In this document: positions 51,789 to 61,499 of the stretch, in pieces | Layout of the letters: every line of letters begins with the position of its first letter | Position numbering within the stretch: position 1 is the stretch's first letter | Assembly (NCBI GenBank): GCA_043810515.1 | Contig: JBDRNZ010000027.1 | Coordinates: 3,845 to 67,844 of the forward strand | DNA length: 64,000 bases | Source: WJKQ01 sp043810515 | GTDB lineage: Bacteria > Patescibacteriota > Gracilibacteria > UBA1369 > LOWO2-01-FULL-3 | Reading direction: 5' to 3' | The notes under the pieces: model-generated | Database searches by the model: none | The model's input: the letters and a program-made list of their open reading frames with translations, nothing else | What the model was told of the DNA's origin: nothing | Program-made: the position numbers and the translations under genes

Positions 51789-51815
51789 AAAGCAGGTTTC
51801 TTAACCGAAAAACAA

Positions 51816-54443
51816 ATGGATTTTTTCATACCGAAAGCCTACGAGGCCAAAAAATACGAAGACAATATATATAAAAAATGGGAAGCCAGTTCCGCATTCA
51901 CCCCGAAAATAGACAAAAATAAACGTCCCTTTTCAATTTCCATGCCTCCTCCCAATGCGACAGGGGTTTTGCATCTCGGACACGCGGTTATGCTCGCGCT
52001 TCAGGATATAATGGTACGTCATCACAGAATGCTTGGCGAATCGGCTTTATGGCTTCCCGGAACCGACCACGCCGCAATTGCCACGCAAAACAAAGTTGAA
52101 CAACTTCTGGCAAAGAAAGGAAAAACAAGATTTGATCTTGGAAGAAAAGAATTCTTGAAAGAAGTCGGCAAATTTGTAAAATCCTCGCAAAATACAATAA
52201 GACGCCAAATCAGAAAAATGGGTTCGAGCTGCGACTGGACAAGAGAAAGATATACTCTCGACAAAGGCCTCACCGAGGCTGTGCAAAAGATCTTCATAAA
52301 AATGCATAAAGACGGTCTCATATATAGAGGAGACCGCATTGTAAACTGGTGTCCGCGCTGCGGATCAACACTCGCAAACGATGAGGTCGAATATAAAGAA
52401 GTCACGGAAAAATTATACTGGATAAAATACGGACCGTTCATTCTGGCCACAACAAGGCCGGAAACGAAACTTGGTGACACCGCAGTCGCAGTGCATCCGG
52501 ACGATAAAAGATATAAAAAAATGGTCGGCAAGAAATTTATGATACCAGGAGTTTTGGGCGAATTTGAAATAGTCGTAGTCGCGGACAAATCAGTCGATCC
52601 AAAATTCGGAAGCGGTGCTGTAAAAGTGACGCCGGCGCACAGTTTTACTGATTTCGAAATCGCTCAGCGGCACAATATTCCAAAAAAATCAATAATCGAC
52701 GAGGAAGGAAGAATGAAAAAAAACTGCGGAAAATACGCCGGAATGACAACAATGCAATGCCGAAAGGCGATAGTAAAAGATATGGACAAAATGGGGCTCA
52801 TTGAAAAAATTGAGGATTACAAGCACAATTTGTCGATTTGCTACAGATGCGAGACTCCGATAGAACCTCTCATTTCAAAACAATGGTTTGTGAATGTTGA
52901 GAAACCCGTAATCAAAGACGGCAAAAAGTTATTATCTCTCAAACAAAAATCGATTGAAGTCGTAAAAGACGGCGACATAAAAATTCTGCCGTCAAAATTT
53001 AAAAAAACATACTTCCACTGGATGGAAAATCTCCACGATTGGTGTATTTCAAGACAGATCTGGTTCGGTCATAGAATTCCGGCATGGTACTGCAAAAATT
53101 GTGAGGAAATTGTCGTAAGTGCTTCGCGTCCGGAAAAATGCGTAAAATGCGGCTCAAAAGAATTTAAACAGGATCCGGACACGCTTGACACATGGTTTTC
53201 GTCGGGACTTTGGACATTTTCAACGCTCGGATGGCCGAAGAACACAGAAGATTTAAAATATTTTCATCCGACTTCGGTAATGGAAACCGGCTACGACATC
53301 CTGTTTTTCTGGGTTGCGAGAATGATAATAATGACAACGTACGCGCTCCACGAAGTACCATTCAAAACAGTCTATCTTCACGGTCTGATCCGCGACAGAG
53401 AAGGTAGAAAAATGAGCAAATCAAGGCCGGAAACCTGCATAGATCCACTGGAAATGATAGAAAAATATGGAACAGACGCAGTCAGATTGAGCCTGGTGGT
53501 CGGAAGTACGCCCGGAAACGATATGCGTCTTTACGAAGAAAAAATAGCCGGATACAGAAATTTCGTAAACAAAATCTGGAATGCGGCAAGATTTGCGATG
53601 ATGAATATAGAAAAAAAAGACTTAAATACGCGGTTTGAATATGGAATGATAAAGTCATTTGCCGACAAGTGGATTCTTACAAAATTACAGGAACTCATAC
53701 GTCAGGTTGATGACGATCTGAAAAAATTCAATTTTTCAGACGCCGGAACCAGAATTTATAATTTTTTCTGGGGCAGTTATTGCGACTGGTATCTGGAAAT
53801 TTCAAAAGGTGAACACAAAAATCCTGCCGTACTTTTATATGTCCTAAAAACATCGCTGAAGCTTTTGCACCCGTTCGTGCCTTTTGTAACGGAAAAGTTA
53901 TGGGAACTTGCGGACGGAGAAAAACTGCTTATAAGTGAAACATGGCCGGAATATGACAAAAAATTAGTATTCCCAAAAGAAACAAAAACAATGGAGATAA
54001 TCCACGACATCATAACGAAAATAAGAAGCACCCGGATGGAACTAAAAGTCGAACCATCCAAAAAAATACACGCAATAATTTACGCGGGATCGCACACCGT
54101 TGCAATCGAGTCGAAAAGAGAAGCACTTATGAGGCTGGCAAAACTTCAGTCTTTGGAAATAAAAGAAAAAGGCCCGAAGATTCAGAAAGCAAAAGTCGTG
54201 ATTCTAGGCAAAGTTGAAATATATCTGCCGTTAAAAGACCTGTTGGATACGGACAAAGAAAAACTCAGGCTTAAAAAAGAAATAGATGAGAAAAAAACTT
54301 TCATCTCATCATTGGAAACAAAACTTAAAAATAAAAACTTTCTCGCTCACGCACCATCCGAAGTTGTAAAACGCGACAGACAGCGGCTGAAAAATGAAAA
54401 GGAAAACCTGGAACATCTCCAAAAACAGCTCTCAGAGCTTTAA
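51816..54443 (+). CDS. valS: Valyl-tRNA synthetase
   Basis: 875 residues, class I. PPPNATGVLHLGHAVM carries the HIGH motif and GRKMSKSRPE the KMSKS loop. The CP1 editing domain lies around residues 200-330 (FILATTRPETKLGDTAVAVHPDD). Zinc-like CxxC pairs (NWCPRCGS; WYCKNCEEIV...CVKCGSKEF) and the C-terminal coiled coil (KLRLKKEIDEKKTFISSLET) are typical. Confidence 0.96.
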   Translation: MDFFIPKAYEAKKYEDNIYKKWEASSAFTPKIDKNKRPFSISMPPPNATGVLHLGHAVMLALQDIMVRHHRMLGESALWLPGTDHAAIATQNKVEQLLAKKGKTRFDLGRKEFLKEVGKFVKSSQNTIRRQIRKMGSSCDWTRERYTLDKGLTEAVQKIFIKMHKDGLIYRGDRIVNWCPRCGSTLANDEVEYKEVTEKLYWIKYGPFILATTRPETKLGDTAVAVHPDDKRYKKMVGKKFMIPGVLGEFEIVVVADKSVDPKFGSGAVKVTPAHSFTDFEIAQRHNIPKKSIIDEEGRMKKNCGKYAGMTTMQCRKAIVKDMDKMGLIEKIEDYKHNLSICYRCETPIEPLISKQWFVNVEKPVIKDGKKLLSLKQKSIEVVKDGDIKILPSKFKKTYFHWMENLHDWCISRQIWFGHRIPAWYCKNCEEIVVSASRPEKCVKCGSKEFKQDPDTLDTWFSSGLWTFSTLGWPKNTEDLKYFHPTSVMETGYDILFFWVARMIIMTTYALHEVPFKTVYLHGLIRDREGRKMSKSRPETCIDPLEMIEKYGTDAVRLSLVVGSTPGNDMRLYEEKIAGYRNFVNKIWNAARFAMMNIEKKDLNTRFEYGMIKSFADKWILTKLQELIRQVDDDLKKFNFSDAGTRIYNFFWGSYCDWYLEISKGEHKNPAVLLYVLKTSLKLLHPFVPFVTEKLWELADGEKLLISETWPEYDKKLVFPKETKTMEIIHDIITKIRSTRMELKVEPSKKIHAIIYAGSHTVAIESKREALMRLAKLQSLEIKEKGPKIQKAKVVILGKVEIYLPLKDLLDTDKEKLRLKKEIDEKKTFISSLETKLKNKNFLAHAPSEVVKRDRQRLKNEKENLEHLQKQLSEL

Positions 54444-54461
54444 ATTAACACGTTTTTCTGG

Positions 54462-54467
54462 TATAAT
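54462..54467 (+). promoter_or_regulatory. Extended -10 (TGGTATAAT) of the repeat-protein gene
   Basis: TATAAT with upstream TG at the extended -10 position; TTTAAA 17 bases further up is a weak -35. The leader between it and the ATG is about 20 bases, ending ACATAAACAAAAACAAAA, without SD. Confidence 0.6.
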
Positions 54468-54489
54468 TCAGACATAAACAAAAACAAAA

Positions 54490-55413
54490 ATGACGCAGGA
54501 AGCATATTTTTCACAAGCGGAAAAAAACATTGCGAGCCTCACCTCGGAAGGAAAATACAGAGAAGCCTATAATCTTTGTGTTAATTACATTGCGAAATTT
54601 CCGAAAGAGAAAAGATTTGCAAACCTCAAAGACAAAATCGAGGATGAGGTAAAAATCCAGAACAACAAAGTTGTAAAAGAAAAAATAGCCGAAGCCAAGA
54701 ACCTTTTAAAGGATAAAAAAATCAGAGAAGCTCTTAAACTGCTGGAACCGCTTTTAGCCATCGCGCCCAACAACGAAACGCTCAAGCGAATGATAATAAA
54801 GATACAAAATGAATATAAATCATCGGAAGAAAAAGAGAGGAGAAATTACGAAACACAGCAGACAGAAAGACTCACAAAAATATTAAACCAGGACGAAAAC
54901 AGGCTTATAGATGAATTGTTTCTTCTCGAAAGAAATAGTCCGGGAAATAGAGAGGTTCTGCGAATTACCGGAATGTTTAGAGACAAACTGATTGATAAAA
55001 AAATCAAAAGTATGTCCGACCTGATATATTCGGACAAGTATGAAGCGATTTACAATTTCATTTCACAGCTCAAAAAAATAGACGACAAAAATCCGCACGT
55101 TCTGGCACTGGAAAAACTTGTTAAAACAAGACAACATGGAAACCAGCTTGCGGAAAAAAATGAATTTATTTATGACGCTGAAACACACCTGATGACATTA
55201 ATGCGTCTCAAGAAATACGACAAAGCCATTAAAGTCGCCTCCGAAATAATGGATCTGGATCCGTCAAATAAGCGCATAGCAAAAATTCTCAAACACGCGC
55301 AAAAAAAATACTTCAAACAAACAAAAAACGCTTCAATTGATTCAATCCTCTCAAATCTTGATCAACTCAAAAAAAACTACGCCGCTGACAAAAACAAATT
55401 TATAAGGATTTAG
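54490..55413 (+). CDS. TPR-like helical repeat protein
   Basis: 307 residues, all-helical, Lys/Glu-rich, no signal peptide. TPR-like pairs are visible: GKYREAYNLCVNYIAKFPKE, KKIREALKLLEPLLAIAPNN and KKYDKAIKVASEIMDLDPSN. It probably mediates protein contacts. It overlaps the convergent sigma4-HARE gene by 14 bases. Confidence 0.75.
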   Translation: MTQEAYFSQAEKNIASLTSEGKYREAYNLCVNYIAKFPKEKRFANLKDKIEDEVKIQNNKVVKEKIAEAKNLLKDKKIREALKLLEPLLAIAPNNETLKRMIIKIQNEYKSSEEKERRNYETQQTERLTKILNQDENRLIDELFLLERNSPGNREVLRITGMFRDKLIDKKIKSMSDLIYSDKYEAIYNFISQLKKIDDKNPHVLALEKLVKTRQHGNQLAEKNEFIYDAETHLMTLMRLKKYDKAIKVASEIMDLDPSNKRIAKILKHAQKKYFKQTKNASIDSILSNLDQLKKNYAADKNKFIRI

Positions 55414-56479
55414 TTTTTTTAAGACGGTACATTTTTCGGCCGACACGTTCAAAGAGTCCGCTGTTTTTCAGGACAAGCACGACAGTGATTTTCTTAACCT
55501 GACGCTGTTTCAAAACGGCGTCAACGATCTCATCCTGCGAAAGCTCTTTCTTTTGCTTTAGTATTTTTCCAATCACATTTTCAACGGTGCCTTTTTCGTA
55601 TCCCCATTCGCTTAACGCGTAAATACCGCGTCCGATAAGAACAAATTGATCATGACGAATCAATTCATTGTGAACAGCCTGAAGGTTAACCTGACGGTTG
55701 TCGAAATTTGCATTTGTAATTCTCTCAGAGATATCGACAAAATGCATAGACGTCTTTTCCTGCCGCAAAATATATAAAATTTTATCTCTCAATGTTCTCG
55801 GATAAAGATGCCTCCATTCAACAAGTCCAACCAGATCATCTTCAAGAAGAGCAACGCGCTTATCTATCGAAATAAGAGACTTCATACCTTCGACATCAAA
55901 ATTCACCTCATCCATAAGTCCCTTTAAATCACGATGAAGTTTGTCAAGTTTTTTCGCGTCTCCATATTTATTAAGCTGATTTACAAGATGATTCGATGCG
56001 TATTTCAATGAAAAATCGGATATGCCGGATTCGCGGATGTAAGGACAAAAATTAACGGTATTGCCAACACATTTAACCTGGTCGTTTAGAACAAGAGAAA
56101 GATGAATTCCACCATTATCCAGATCCAGGTTTGGCGGCATAATTTTCTTTAATTCGTCAAACAAAGACGTTTCCGATATAAGTCCTCCGTGATTCCTCAA
56201 AATGCCTAGTGAAAAATCATGAAGATGTTTTAACGAGGTATTAAAAACATTTCTCCTCATTTTATAAAGAGCGTTTTTCTCAATTTGCCGCACACGTTCG
56301 CGGGTAACGGAAAGTTCTTTTCCGATCTCATCAAGCGTATGTTTTTTCATACCGCTGATACTGAATCTTTTTGTAACGACCAGTTTTTCTTTATCGGAAA
56401 GAAGTAAAAGAAGATTATCAACAAGCGAGGAAATATCTGATACAGTCTGTGTCAAAGGGGCAATTGAGGAATTGTCCAT
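55400..56479 (-). CDS. Sigma-70 region 4 / HARE-HTH protein, paralogue 2
   Basis: 359 residues with the same order of domains as 47544-48608. LSDKEKLVVTKRFSI and KHTLDEIGKELSVTRERVRQ are region 4. The C-terminal HARE-HTH is TSMHFVDISERITNANFDNRQ with VHNELIRHDQFVLIGRGIYAL, and a second winged unit ends FERVGRKMYRL. The terminal HTHs are better conserved between the two than the middle. A promoter TTGATC-17-TATAAT can be read on the minus strand inside the upstream palindrome. Confidence 0.85.
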   Translation of the reverse strand: MDNSSIAPLTQTVSDISSLVDNLLLLLSDKEKLVVTKRFSISGMKKHTLDEIGKELSVTRERVRQIEKNALYKMRRNVFNTSLKHLHDFSLGILRNHGGLISETSLFDELKKIMPPNLDLDNGGIHLSLVLNDQVKCVGNTVNFCPYIRESGISDFSLKYASNHLVNQLNKYGDAKKLDKLHRDLKGLMDEVNFDVEGMKSLISIDKRVALLEDDLVGLVEWRHLYPRTLRDKILYILRQEKTSMHFVDISERITNANFDNRQVNLQAVHNELIRHDQFVLIGRGIYALSEWGYEKGTVENVIGKILKQKKELSQDEIVDAVLKQRQVKKITVVLVLKNSGLFERVGRKMYRLKKTKSL

Positions 56480-56526
56480 GTGGAATGAGGTTATTTTTTG
56501 AATTTATTTTGACGTGATTATAAAAG

Positions 56527-56575
56527 CATTTTGTCACAAGATCAAAGAAAAGATCTTGTGAGACTTGTCAAAATG
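56527..56575. terminator. Imperfect palindrome: terminator of the wHTH gene overlapping the next promoter
   Basis: CACAAGATC (56535-56543) and GATCTTGTG (56552-56560) form nine perfect pairs around AAAGAAAA; CATTTTG/CAAAATG extend it outward with a small bulge. It lies between the wHTH stop (56592) and the sigma4-HARE start. On the minus strand its 3' side contains TTGATC and TATAAT 17 bases apart, so a terminator or operator and a promoter overlap. Confidence 0.55.
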
Positions 56576-56591
56576 ATTTCTTGTTTAATAA

Positions 56592-56903
56592 CTAAGGTTC
56601 AAAAATATAACCAACGCAATGAACTGTCCTGATAAAATCCCCGCAGTTGAAAAATTTTAGTTTTTGGCGAAGAGTACTTACATGCACATCCACCGTATTT
56701 GTTGGACAGCAGATGTTTTGATCCCAGACGTCTTCCAAAATCTGAGTGCGGCTCACGACTCTCCCGGCATTTTTTATAAAATATTCCATCAGACAAAATT
56801 CTTTATTTCTTAGGAAAATATTTCTCTGTCCCACGTAAAATTTACGGGACACGGAATTTATTTTCATACCGCCGATTTTAAGAACATCATTTTTTACAGG
56901 CAT
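56592..56903 (-). CDS. Orphan PhoB/OmpR-type winged-helix DNA-binding protein
   Basis: 103 residues from the ATG at 56903 (MPVKNDVLKIGG); the longer frame upstream is a Phe-rich artefact of AT-rich DNA. Trans_reg_C signature: NKEFCLMEYFIKNAGRVVSRTQILEDVWD, TVDVHVSTLRQKL and FIRTVHCVGYIFE. The receiver domain normally preceding this effector is absent, so it is a stand-alone DNA-binding domain. Cys-Cys in NICCPTNTVD is unusual. Confidence 0.82.
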   Translation of the reverse strand: MPVKNDVLKIGGMKINSVSRKFYVGQRNIFLRNKEFCLMEYFIKNAGRVVSRTQILEDVWDQNICCPTNTVDVHVSTLRQKLKFFNCGDFIRTVHCVGYIFEP

Positions 56904-57077
56904 AAAAGAAAAATAAAAAACACCAGAATTATAAAAATAAAAATCCAAAAAATCGAAAAAAACCACGCCGGTTTTTATAAAACGGCTTAAAAGAGAGAAA
57001 AATATAAATAAAAAACTGTTGTTGAAAATTAAACGACAGCTTTGTACACTGTGAACATACAATTTAATAATAAATTT

Positions 57078-57332
57078 ATGGCTGAAGAAAAAAAACAATA
57101 CAAGGTAAAAATCACAGAGGAACAGGAATCCGGAGTTTACGCTAACGCAGTGTCCGTGCATTTCAACGCCAACGAATGCATACTTGACATGGCTTACGTT
57201 CTCCCGAACACACCGGAGCCTCTACTTAAAGTAGTAAGCCGGATAAACATGAGCCACAAGACAGCGGAATCTTTTCTGAAAGTTCTGTCAAACGCACTTC
57301 TCGACTGGAAAAATAAAAATTCTAAAAAATAA
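57078..57332 (+). CDS. DUF3467-like small protein
   Basis: 84 residues from ATG 57078 (MAEEKKQYKVK). The pattern VYANAVSVHFNANECILDMAYVLP, then SRINMSHKTAESFLKVLSNAL, is that of DUF3467, a short cytoplasmic family of unknown role. Two bases separate it from glyS. Confidence 0.8.
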   Translation: MAEEKKQYKVKITEEQESGVYANAVSVHFNANECILDMAYVLPNTPEPLLKVVSRINMSHKTAESFLKVLSNALLDWKNKNSKK

Positions 57333-57334
57333 TC

Positions 57335-58717
57335 ATGGCTGACCTGATGGAAAAAGTAGTATCTCTCTGCAAACGTAGAGGAATCATATATCCGGGTTCC
57401 GAAATTTACGGCGGACTTGCGAATACATGGGATTACGGGCCTTACGGCTGCGAATTAAAGCAGAATATTAAAAATTACTGGTGGAAAACGTTTGTTCAGG
57501 AACGGCCTGACATGATAGGAGTCGATTCTGCGATTTTGATGAATCCGAAAGTCTGGGAGGCTTCCGGCCACATCGCGTCTTTTTCAGATCCGCTGATGGA
57601 TTGCAAATCCTGCCACGAACGTGTCAGAGGCGACAAACTTATAGAGGAAGCTTTGGGAATTGAGGCTGCCGTCGGAAAATCGCTTGAGGAAATCGGAAAA
57701 ATCATAAAAGACAATAAAATCCCGTGCCCGAAATGCGGCAAAACAGATTTTACACAGGCTAGATCTTTCAATCTCATGTTCAAAACACATCAGGGCGTCA
57801 TTGAGGAAACAGCATCGGCGGTTTACCTTCGCCCTGAAACAGCCCAGGGAATTTTCGTAAATTTCAAAAATATTCTCCAGACAACGAGACAAAAAATTCC
57901 TTTCGGCATAGCCCAGATGGGAAAATCATTCAGAAACGAAATAACGCCGGGAAATTTCACATATCGCACAAGAGAATTCGAGCAGATGGAAATAGAATAT
58001 TTTCTTCAGCCCAATGACAAAAAAGCTATAAAAGCCTCGTTTGATGAATGGAAAGAAGTCTGCAAAAAATGGTTTCTGGGCCTGGGAATAAAAAAAGATA
58101 ATCTTCGCTTCAGAGAGCACACAAAAGACGAGCTGTCGCATTATTCCAGCATGACTTTTGATATTGAATACAAATTCCCATTCGGCTGGGGCGAATTGGC
58201 CGGACTCGCATACCGTGGCGACTTTGACCTGAAACAGCACGAAAAATTTTCAGGAAAAGATCTAAAATACATAGATCCTATGACCAACGAAAAATACCTT
58301 CCTCATGTTATCGAACCTTCTTTTGGAACGGAAAGAAGTATGCTGACTGTCCTGCTTGATGCCTATGACGAGGACAAAATTGACGGAGAGGAAAGAACAG
58401 TTATGAGATTCAGCCCGAAGCTCGCACCGGTTAAAGTAGCAATATTTCCGTTAATGAAAAAAGACAAGCTTGTACCTATGGCGCAAAAGATATTTGACGA
58501 CCTGAAATCGGATTTTATGGTCGAATATGACGAATCCGGCGCTATAGGAAAACGCTACAGAAGACAGGATGAAATTGGCACACCTTACTGCATCACAGTC
58601 GATTTTGACTCTCTGGACGATCAAAAAGTGACATTCCGCGACCGCGACACCACCAAACAACAGCGCGTTGATATATCCACCCTCCCAAGCCTTGTTAAAG
58701 AAGCCGTTTTCTGCTAA
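57335..58717 (+). CDS. glyS: Glycyl-tRNA synthetase, alpha2 (archaeal/eukaryal-type)
   Basis: 460 residues, single-chain class II enzyme. CKRRGIIYPGSEIYGGLANTWDYGPYG at the start, AVYLRPETAQGIFVNFKN, MGKSFRNEITPGNFTYRTREFEQMEIEYF (motif 2), IEPSFGTERSMLTVLL (motif 3) and an anticodon-binding C-terminus. Zinc-like CKSCHE and CPKCGK pairs are present. Likely co-transcribed with the DUF3467 gene. Confidence 0.95.
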   Translation: MADLMEKVVSLCKRRGIIYPGSEIYGGLANTWDYGPYGCELKQNIKNYWWKTFVQERPDMIGVDSAILMNPKVWEASGHIASFSDPLMDCKSCHERVRGDKLIEEALGIEAAVGKSLEEIGKIIKDNKIPCPKCGKTDFTQARSFNLMFKTHQGVIEETASAVYLRPETAQGIFVNFKNILQTTRQKIPFGIAQMGKSFRNEITPGNFTYRTREFEQMEIEYFLQPNDKKAIKASFDEWKEVCKKWFLGLGIKKDNLRFREHTKDELSHYSSMTFDIEYKFPFGWGELAGLAYRGDFDLKQHEKFSGKDLKYIDPMTNEKYLPHVIEPSFGTERSMLTVLLDAYDEDKIDGEERTVMRFSPKLAPVKVAIFPLMKKDKLVPMAQKIFDDLKSDFMVEYDESGAIGKRYRRQDEIGTPYCITVDFDSLDDQKVTFRDRDTTKQQRVDISTLPSLVKEAVFC

Positions 58718-58751
58718 AATATAGAGAAAACTAAACACAAAAACAAAAAAG

Positions 58752-61499
58752 ATGAGCGCGTTTCCTTTGAACTTGTGGGAGTACATAAAAGCAAAGCCGG
58801 TTACATTGCTTATCCTCATAGTGGGATCGGTAATCGCCGTCCTGCTTTTACTGAAAATAGTCAGAAGTATTTATCATTACTCCCAGTCCAAAAAACTAAT
58901 CTTCTTCAGAATAACACTTCCGCGTGAAGATTCCCCGAAAGATAAGGAAAAAGAGGTTGAAAAGGATTTTAGGGAAAAAATCGCGATAATGTCGCAGTTC
59001 TTCAGAAGTATCGGGGAAACAAGAGAGCTCAATCTTTGGAACGTCATCAGAACAAGGCTGTTCAAAAACAATATTTTTAGTTTTGAACTTGTCGCCCATC
59101 AAAAGGCCGTGGATTTCTATGTTGCATTCCCACCGTATTATCGCGAGATAGTGGAAAAACAGATCACTTCATACTATCCGGACGCGGACATTCAGCCGAT
59201 AGAGAGATACGAGCACAGGCCTCCCGGAAACAAAATGAAAGGATATTACGCGTACGAACAAAAACTGAATTGGTTTCCGATAAAAACTTTTAAAGTTATC
59301 GAAAACGACCCGCTTAACAATCTCACAAACGTCTTCTCAAAACTCGCCGAGGAGGAAACGGCCGTTATTCAGATTGTCATAAGACCCCGCAGCGACAGAT
59401 GGACAAAGAAAGCCACAGCCTATGGTGAGGCATATTTCAAGGGCAAACAAAAAGGCGGAATTAAAATTCCGATACTCGGTCCGATTTTGAATGTTTTTAA
59501 GGGAATATTTCTCGGTTACGAAAAAATGGAAACTCAGGCACAGGACTCCGGTGGAGGATACGTGCGAATGCTTCAGTCAAAAGAGGAGGTTGCGAAAAGA
59601 ATGGGTGAAAAAGCATCACAGGCCGGTTTTGACACAGTAATAAGGCTTCTTTCAACAGCAAAAACGGAAACGCGCGCCGAAGAATTAAGCAATAACATAG
59701 TTATCAGTTTAAGTCTTTTTAAGGACGCGGGATCAAACTGGTTCCAGACGAGAAGACTCTTCCTGATAGATTCGATCAACGACAAATGGTTCAACTTCAA
59801 TTTCCGCCATCGTCTTCTTGATACAAGGATTTTATTTCTCGGCGAAAAAAAATCGATACTGGCTGAAGACGAACTTTCGAGCCTTTACCATTTCCCAAAC
59901 AGTAGAATCAATTACACACCTGTAATCAGATGGCTGGACTACAAAGTTTTATCGGCCCCGATAAATCTGCCGGAAGATGGAATACTGATCGGTCACAATA
60001 TTTACAGAGGAACCAAAAGAGAAGTCCGGTTCAAAAGAGCCGACAGATCAAGGCATCACTACATCATAGGTAAATCCGGATCAGGTAAATCCGCGCTTTT
60101 GTCGTTTATGGCAAGGCAGGACATACAAAACGGCGAAGGCGTCTGTATCATAGATCCGCACGGCGACCTTATCGAGGACATATTAACTTACATCCCGAAA
60201 GAAAGAGCAAAAGACGTGATCATATTTGATCCTGCGGACACGGAGCGTCCGATGGGTCTGAACATGCTTGACGCGAAAGATTCAGCGCAGATGGACCTGA
60301 TTTCAAGTCAGGCCACCGAAATATTCATAAAACTTTTTGGCGATGAAATATTTGGCCCGCGAATCCAGCATTATTTCAGAAATGCCTGCCTCACACTTAT
60401 GGAAGACAAAGAGGAAGGCGCGACCCTCATAGATATCCCGAGAATTTTTACGGACGATGCATTTTTGAAATACAAACTGAGAAAAGTGGTAAATCCGGTG
60501 GTTAAGTCTTTCTGGGAACATGAATATGCCAACACCGGCGACAGGGAAAGACAGGAGATGATTCCGTATTTCAGCTCAAAATTCGGCCCGTTCATCACAA
60601 ACTCGATAATGAGAAATACTATCGGTCAGCAGAAATCCTCTTTTAATTTCAGGGAAATCATGGATAACGGAAAAATCCTGCTTGTGAGACTTTCGAAAGG
60701 TAAGATAGGGGATTTGAACACACAGCTTTTGGGACTTGTGATGGTTTCAAGGCTTCAGATGGCAGCAATGAGCCGCGCGGATATTCCGGAGGAGGAAAGA
60801 AAGGATTTCTTTCTGTACGTGGATGAGTTCCAGAATTTCGCAACCGACAGTTTCTGCGCAATCCTCTCGGAAGCTAGAAAATATCGTTTGAACCTGATAA
60901 TGGCGCATCAGTACATAAATCAGCTCGTCACGACGAAATATGGCGTAACCTCAACTCAGATCAGAGACGCCGTATTTGGTAACGTTGGAACATTGAGTTC
61001 TTTTAAAGTCGGCGCGGACGATGCCGAATATCTTGCCAAGGAATACGCTCCGCTTTTGACGGAACAGGATGTTATTGGAATTTCAAATTACAAGATGTAC
61101 ACAAAGCTGAACATAGACAATTCAACCTCAAGACCGTTCTCGATAAATACAATATGGGATACCACAGGCCAGAATCCAAAGATCGCGGAAATCGTAAAGG
61201 AATACTCCCGTCTGAAACACGCGAGAAAAAAGAAATTTGTCGAACAAGAAATAACCGTAAGAATCGGCATCGATATGAGCGCCCCGCCTATTGACATAAG
61301 CAAGATGCCCGGCCAGCCCGGCCTGAAAGAACCTTCGCAGGGCAACGTCGTAGCCCAGATGATGAACGCGGCCCAAGAACCTGCGGACGCAAAGCCAACC
61401 GCCGAAGTTCCTCAACCACCTTCCGACGCAAAGCCAACCGCTACCGTACCCAATCAACCTTCCGAAACTCCTCCCACCGAACCTCCAGCCACGGCCTAA
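58752..61499 (+). CDS. TraC/TraD-like type IV secretion ATPase, paralogue 2
   Basis: 915 residues, homologous to 39211-41688. N-terminal membrane helix (LLILIVGSVIAVLLLLKIV), shared middle region (YYAYEQKLNWFPIKTFKVIENDPLNNL), Walker A YIIGKSGSGKSALLSFMAR, Walker B FFLYVDEFQNFATDSFCAIL with EARKYRLNLIMAHQYINQL. It is longer through a C-terminal Pro-rich repeat tail (DAKPTAEVPQPPS, DAKPTATVPNQPS). TAAAAT serves as a likely -10 and the leader is AAACACAAAAACAAAAAAG. Confidence 0.9.
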   Translation: MSAFPLNLWEYIKAKPVTLLILIVGSVIAVLLLLKIVRSIYHYSQSKKLIFFRITLPREDSPKDKEKEVEKDFREKIAIMSQFFRSIGETRELNLWNVIRTRLFKNNIFSFELVAHQKAVDFYVAFPPYYREIVEKQITSYYPDADIQPIERYEHRPPGNKMKGYYAYEQKLNWFPIKTFKVIENDPLNNLTNVFSKLAEEETAVIQIVIRPRSDRWTKKATAYGEAYFKGKQKGGIKIPILGPILNVFKGIFLGYEKMETQAQDSGGGYVRMLQSKEEVAKRMGEKASQAGFDTVIRLLSTAKTETRAEELSNNIVISLSLFKDAGSNWFQTRRLFLIDSINDKWFNFNFRHRLLDTRILFLGEKKSILAEDELSSLYHFPNSRINYTPVIRWLDYKVLSAPINLPEDGILIGHNIYRGTKREVRFKRADRSRHHYIIGKSGSGKSALLSFMARQDIQNGEGVCIIDPHGDLIEDILTYIPKERAKDVIIFDPADTERPMGLNMLDAKDSAQMDLISSQATEIFIKLFGDEIFGPRIQHYFRNACLTLMEDKEEGATLIDIPRIFTDDAFLKYKLRKVVNPVVKSFWEHEYANTGDRERQEMIPYFSSKFGPFITNSIMRNTIGQQKSSFNFREIMDNGKILLVRLSKGKIGDLNTQLLGLVMVSRLQMAAMSRADIPEEERKDFFLYVDEFQNFATDSFCAILSEARKYRLNLIMAHQYINQLVTTKYGVTSTQIRDAVFGNVGTLSSFKVGADDAEYLAKEYAPLLTEQDVIGISNYKMYTKLNIDNSTSRPFSINTIWDTTGQNPKIAEIVKEYSRLKHARKKKFVEQEITVRIGIDMSAPPIDISKMPGQPGLKEPSQGNVVAQMMNAAQEPADAKPTAEVPQPPSDAKPTATVPNQPSETPPTEPPATA

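Noticed and set aside
51764..51798. T-box riboswitch in front of valS
   Set aside because: Only a six-base AACCTG/CAGGTT pairing is seen and the leader is far too short for a specifier loop, T-box sequence and terminator.
56904..57161. Phe-rich N-terminal extension of the orphan winged-helix gene as a membrane domain
   Set aside because: It is the complement of an A-rich stretch, overlaps the divergent DUF3467 gene and its leader, and lacks any start signal; the ATG at 56903 gives a complete domain.
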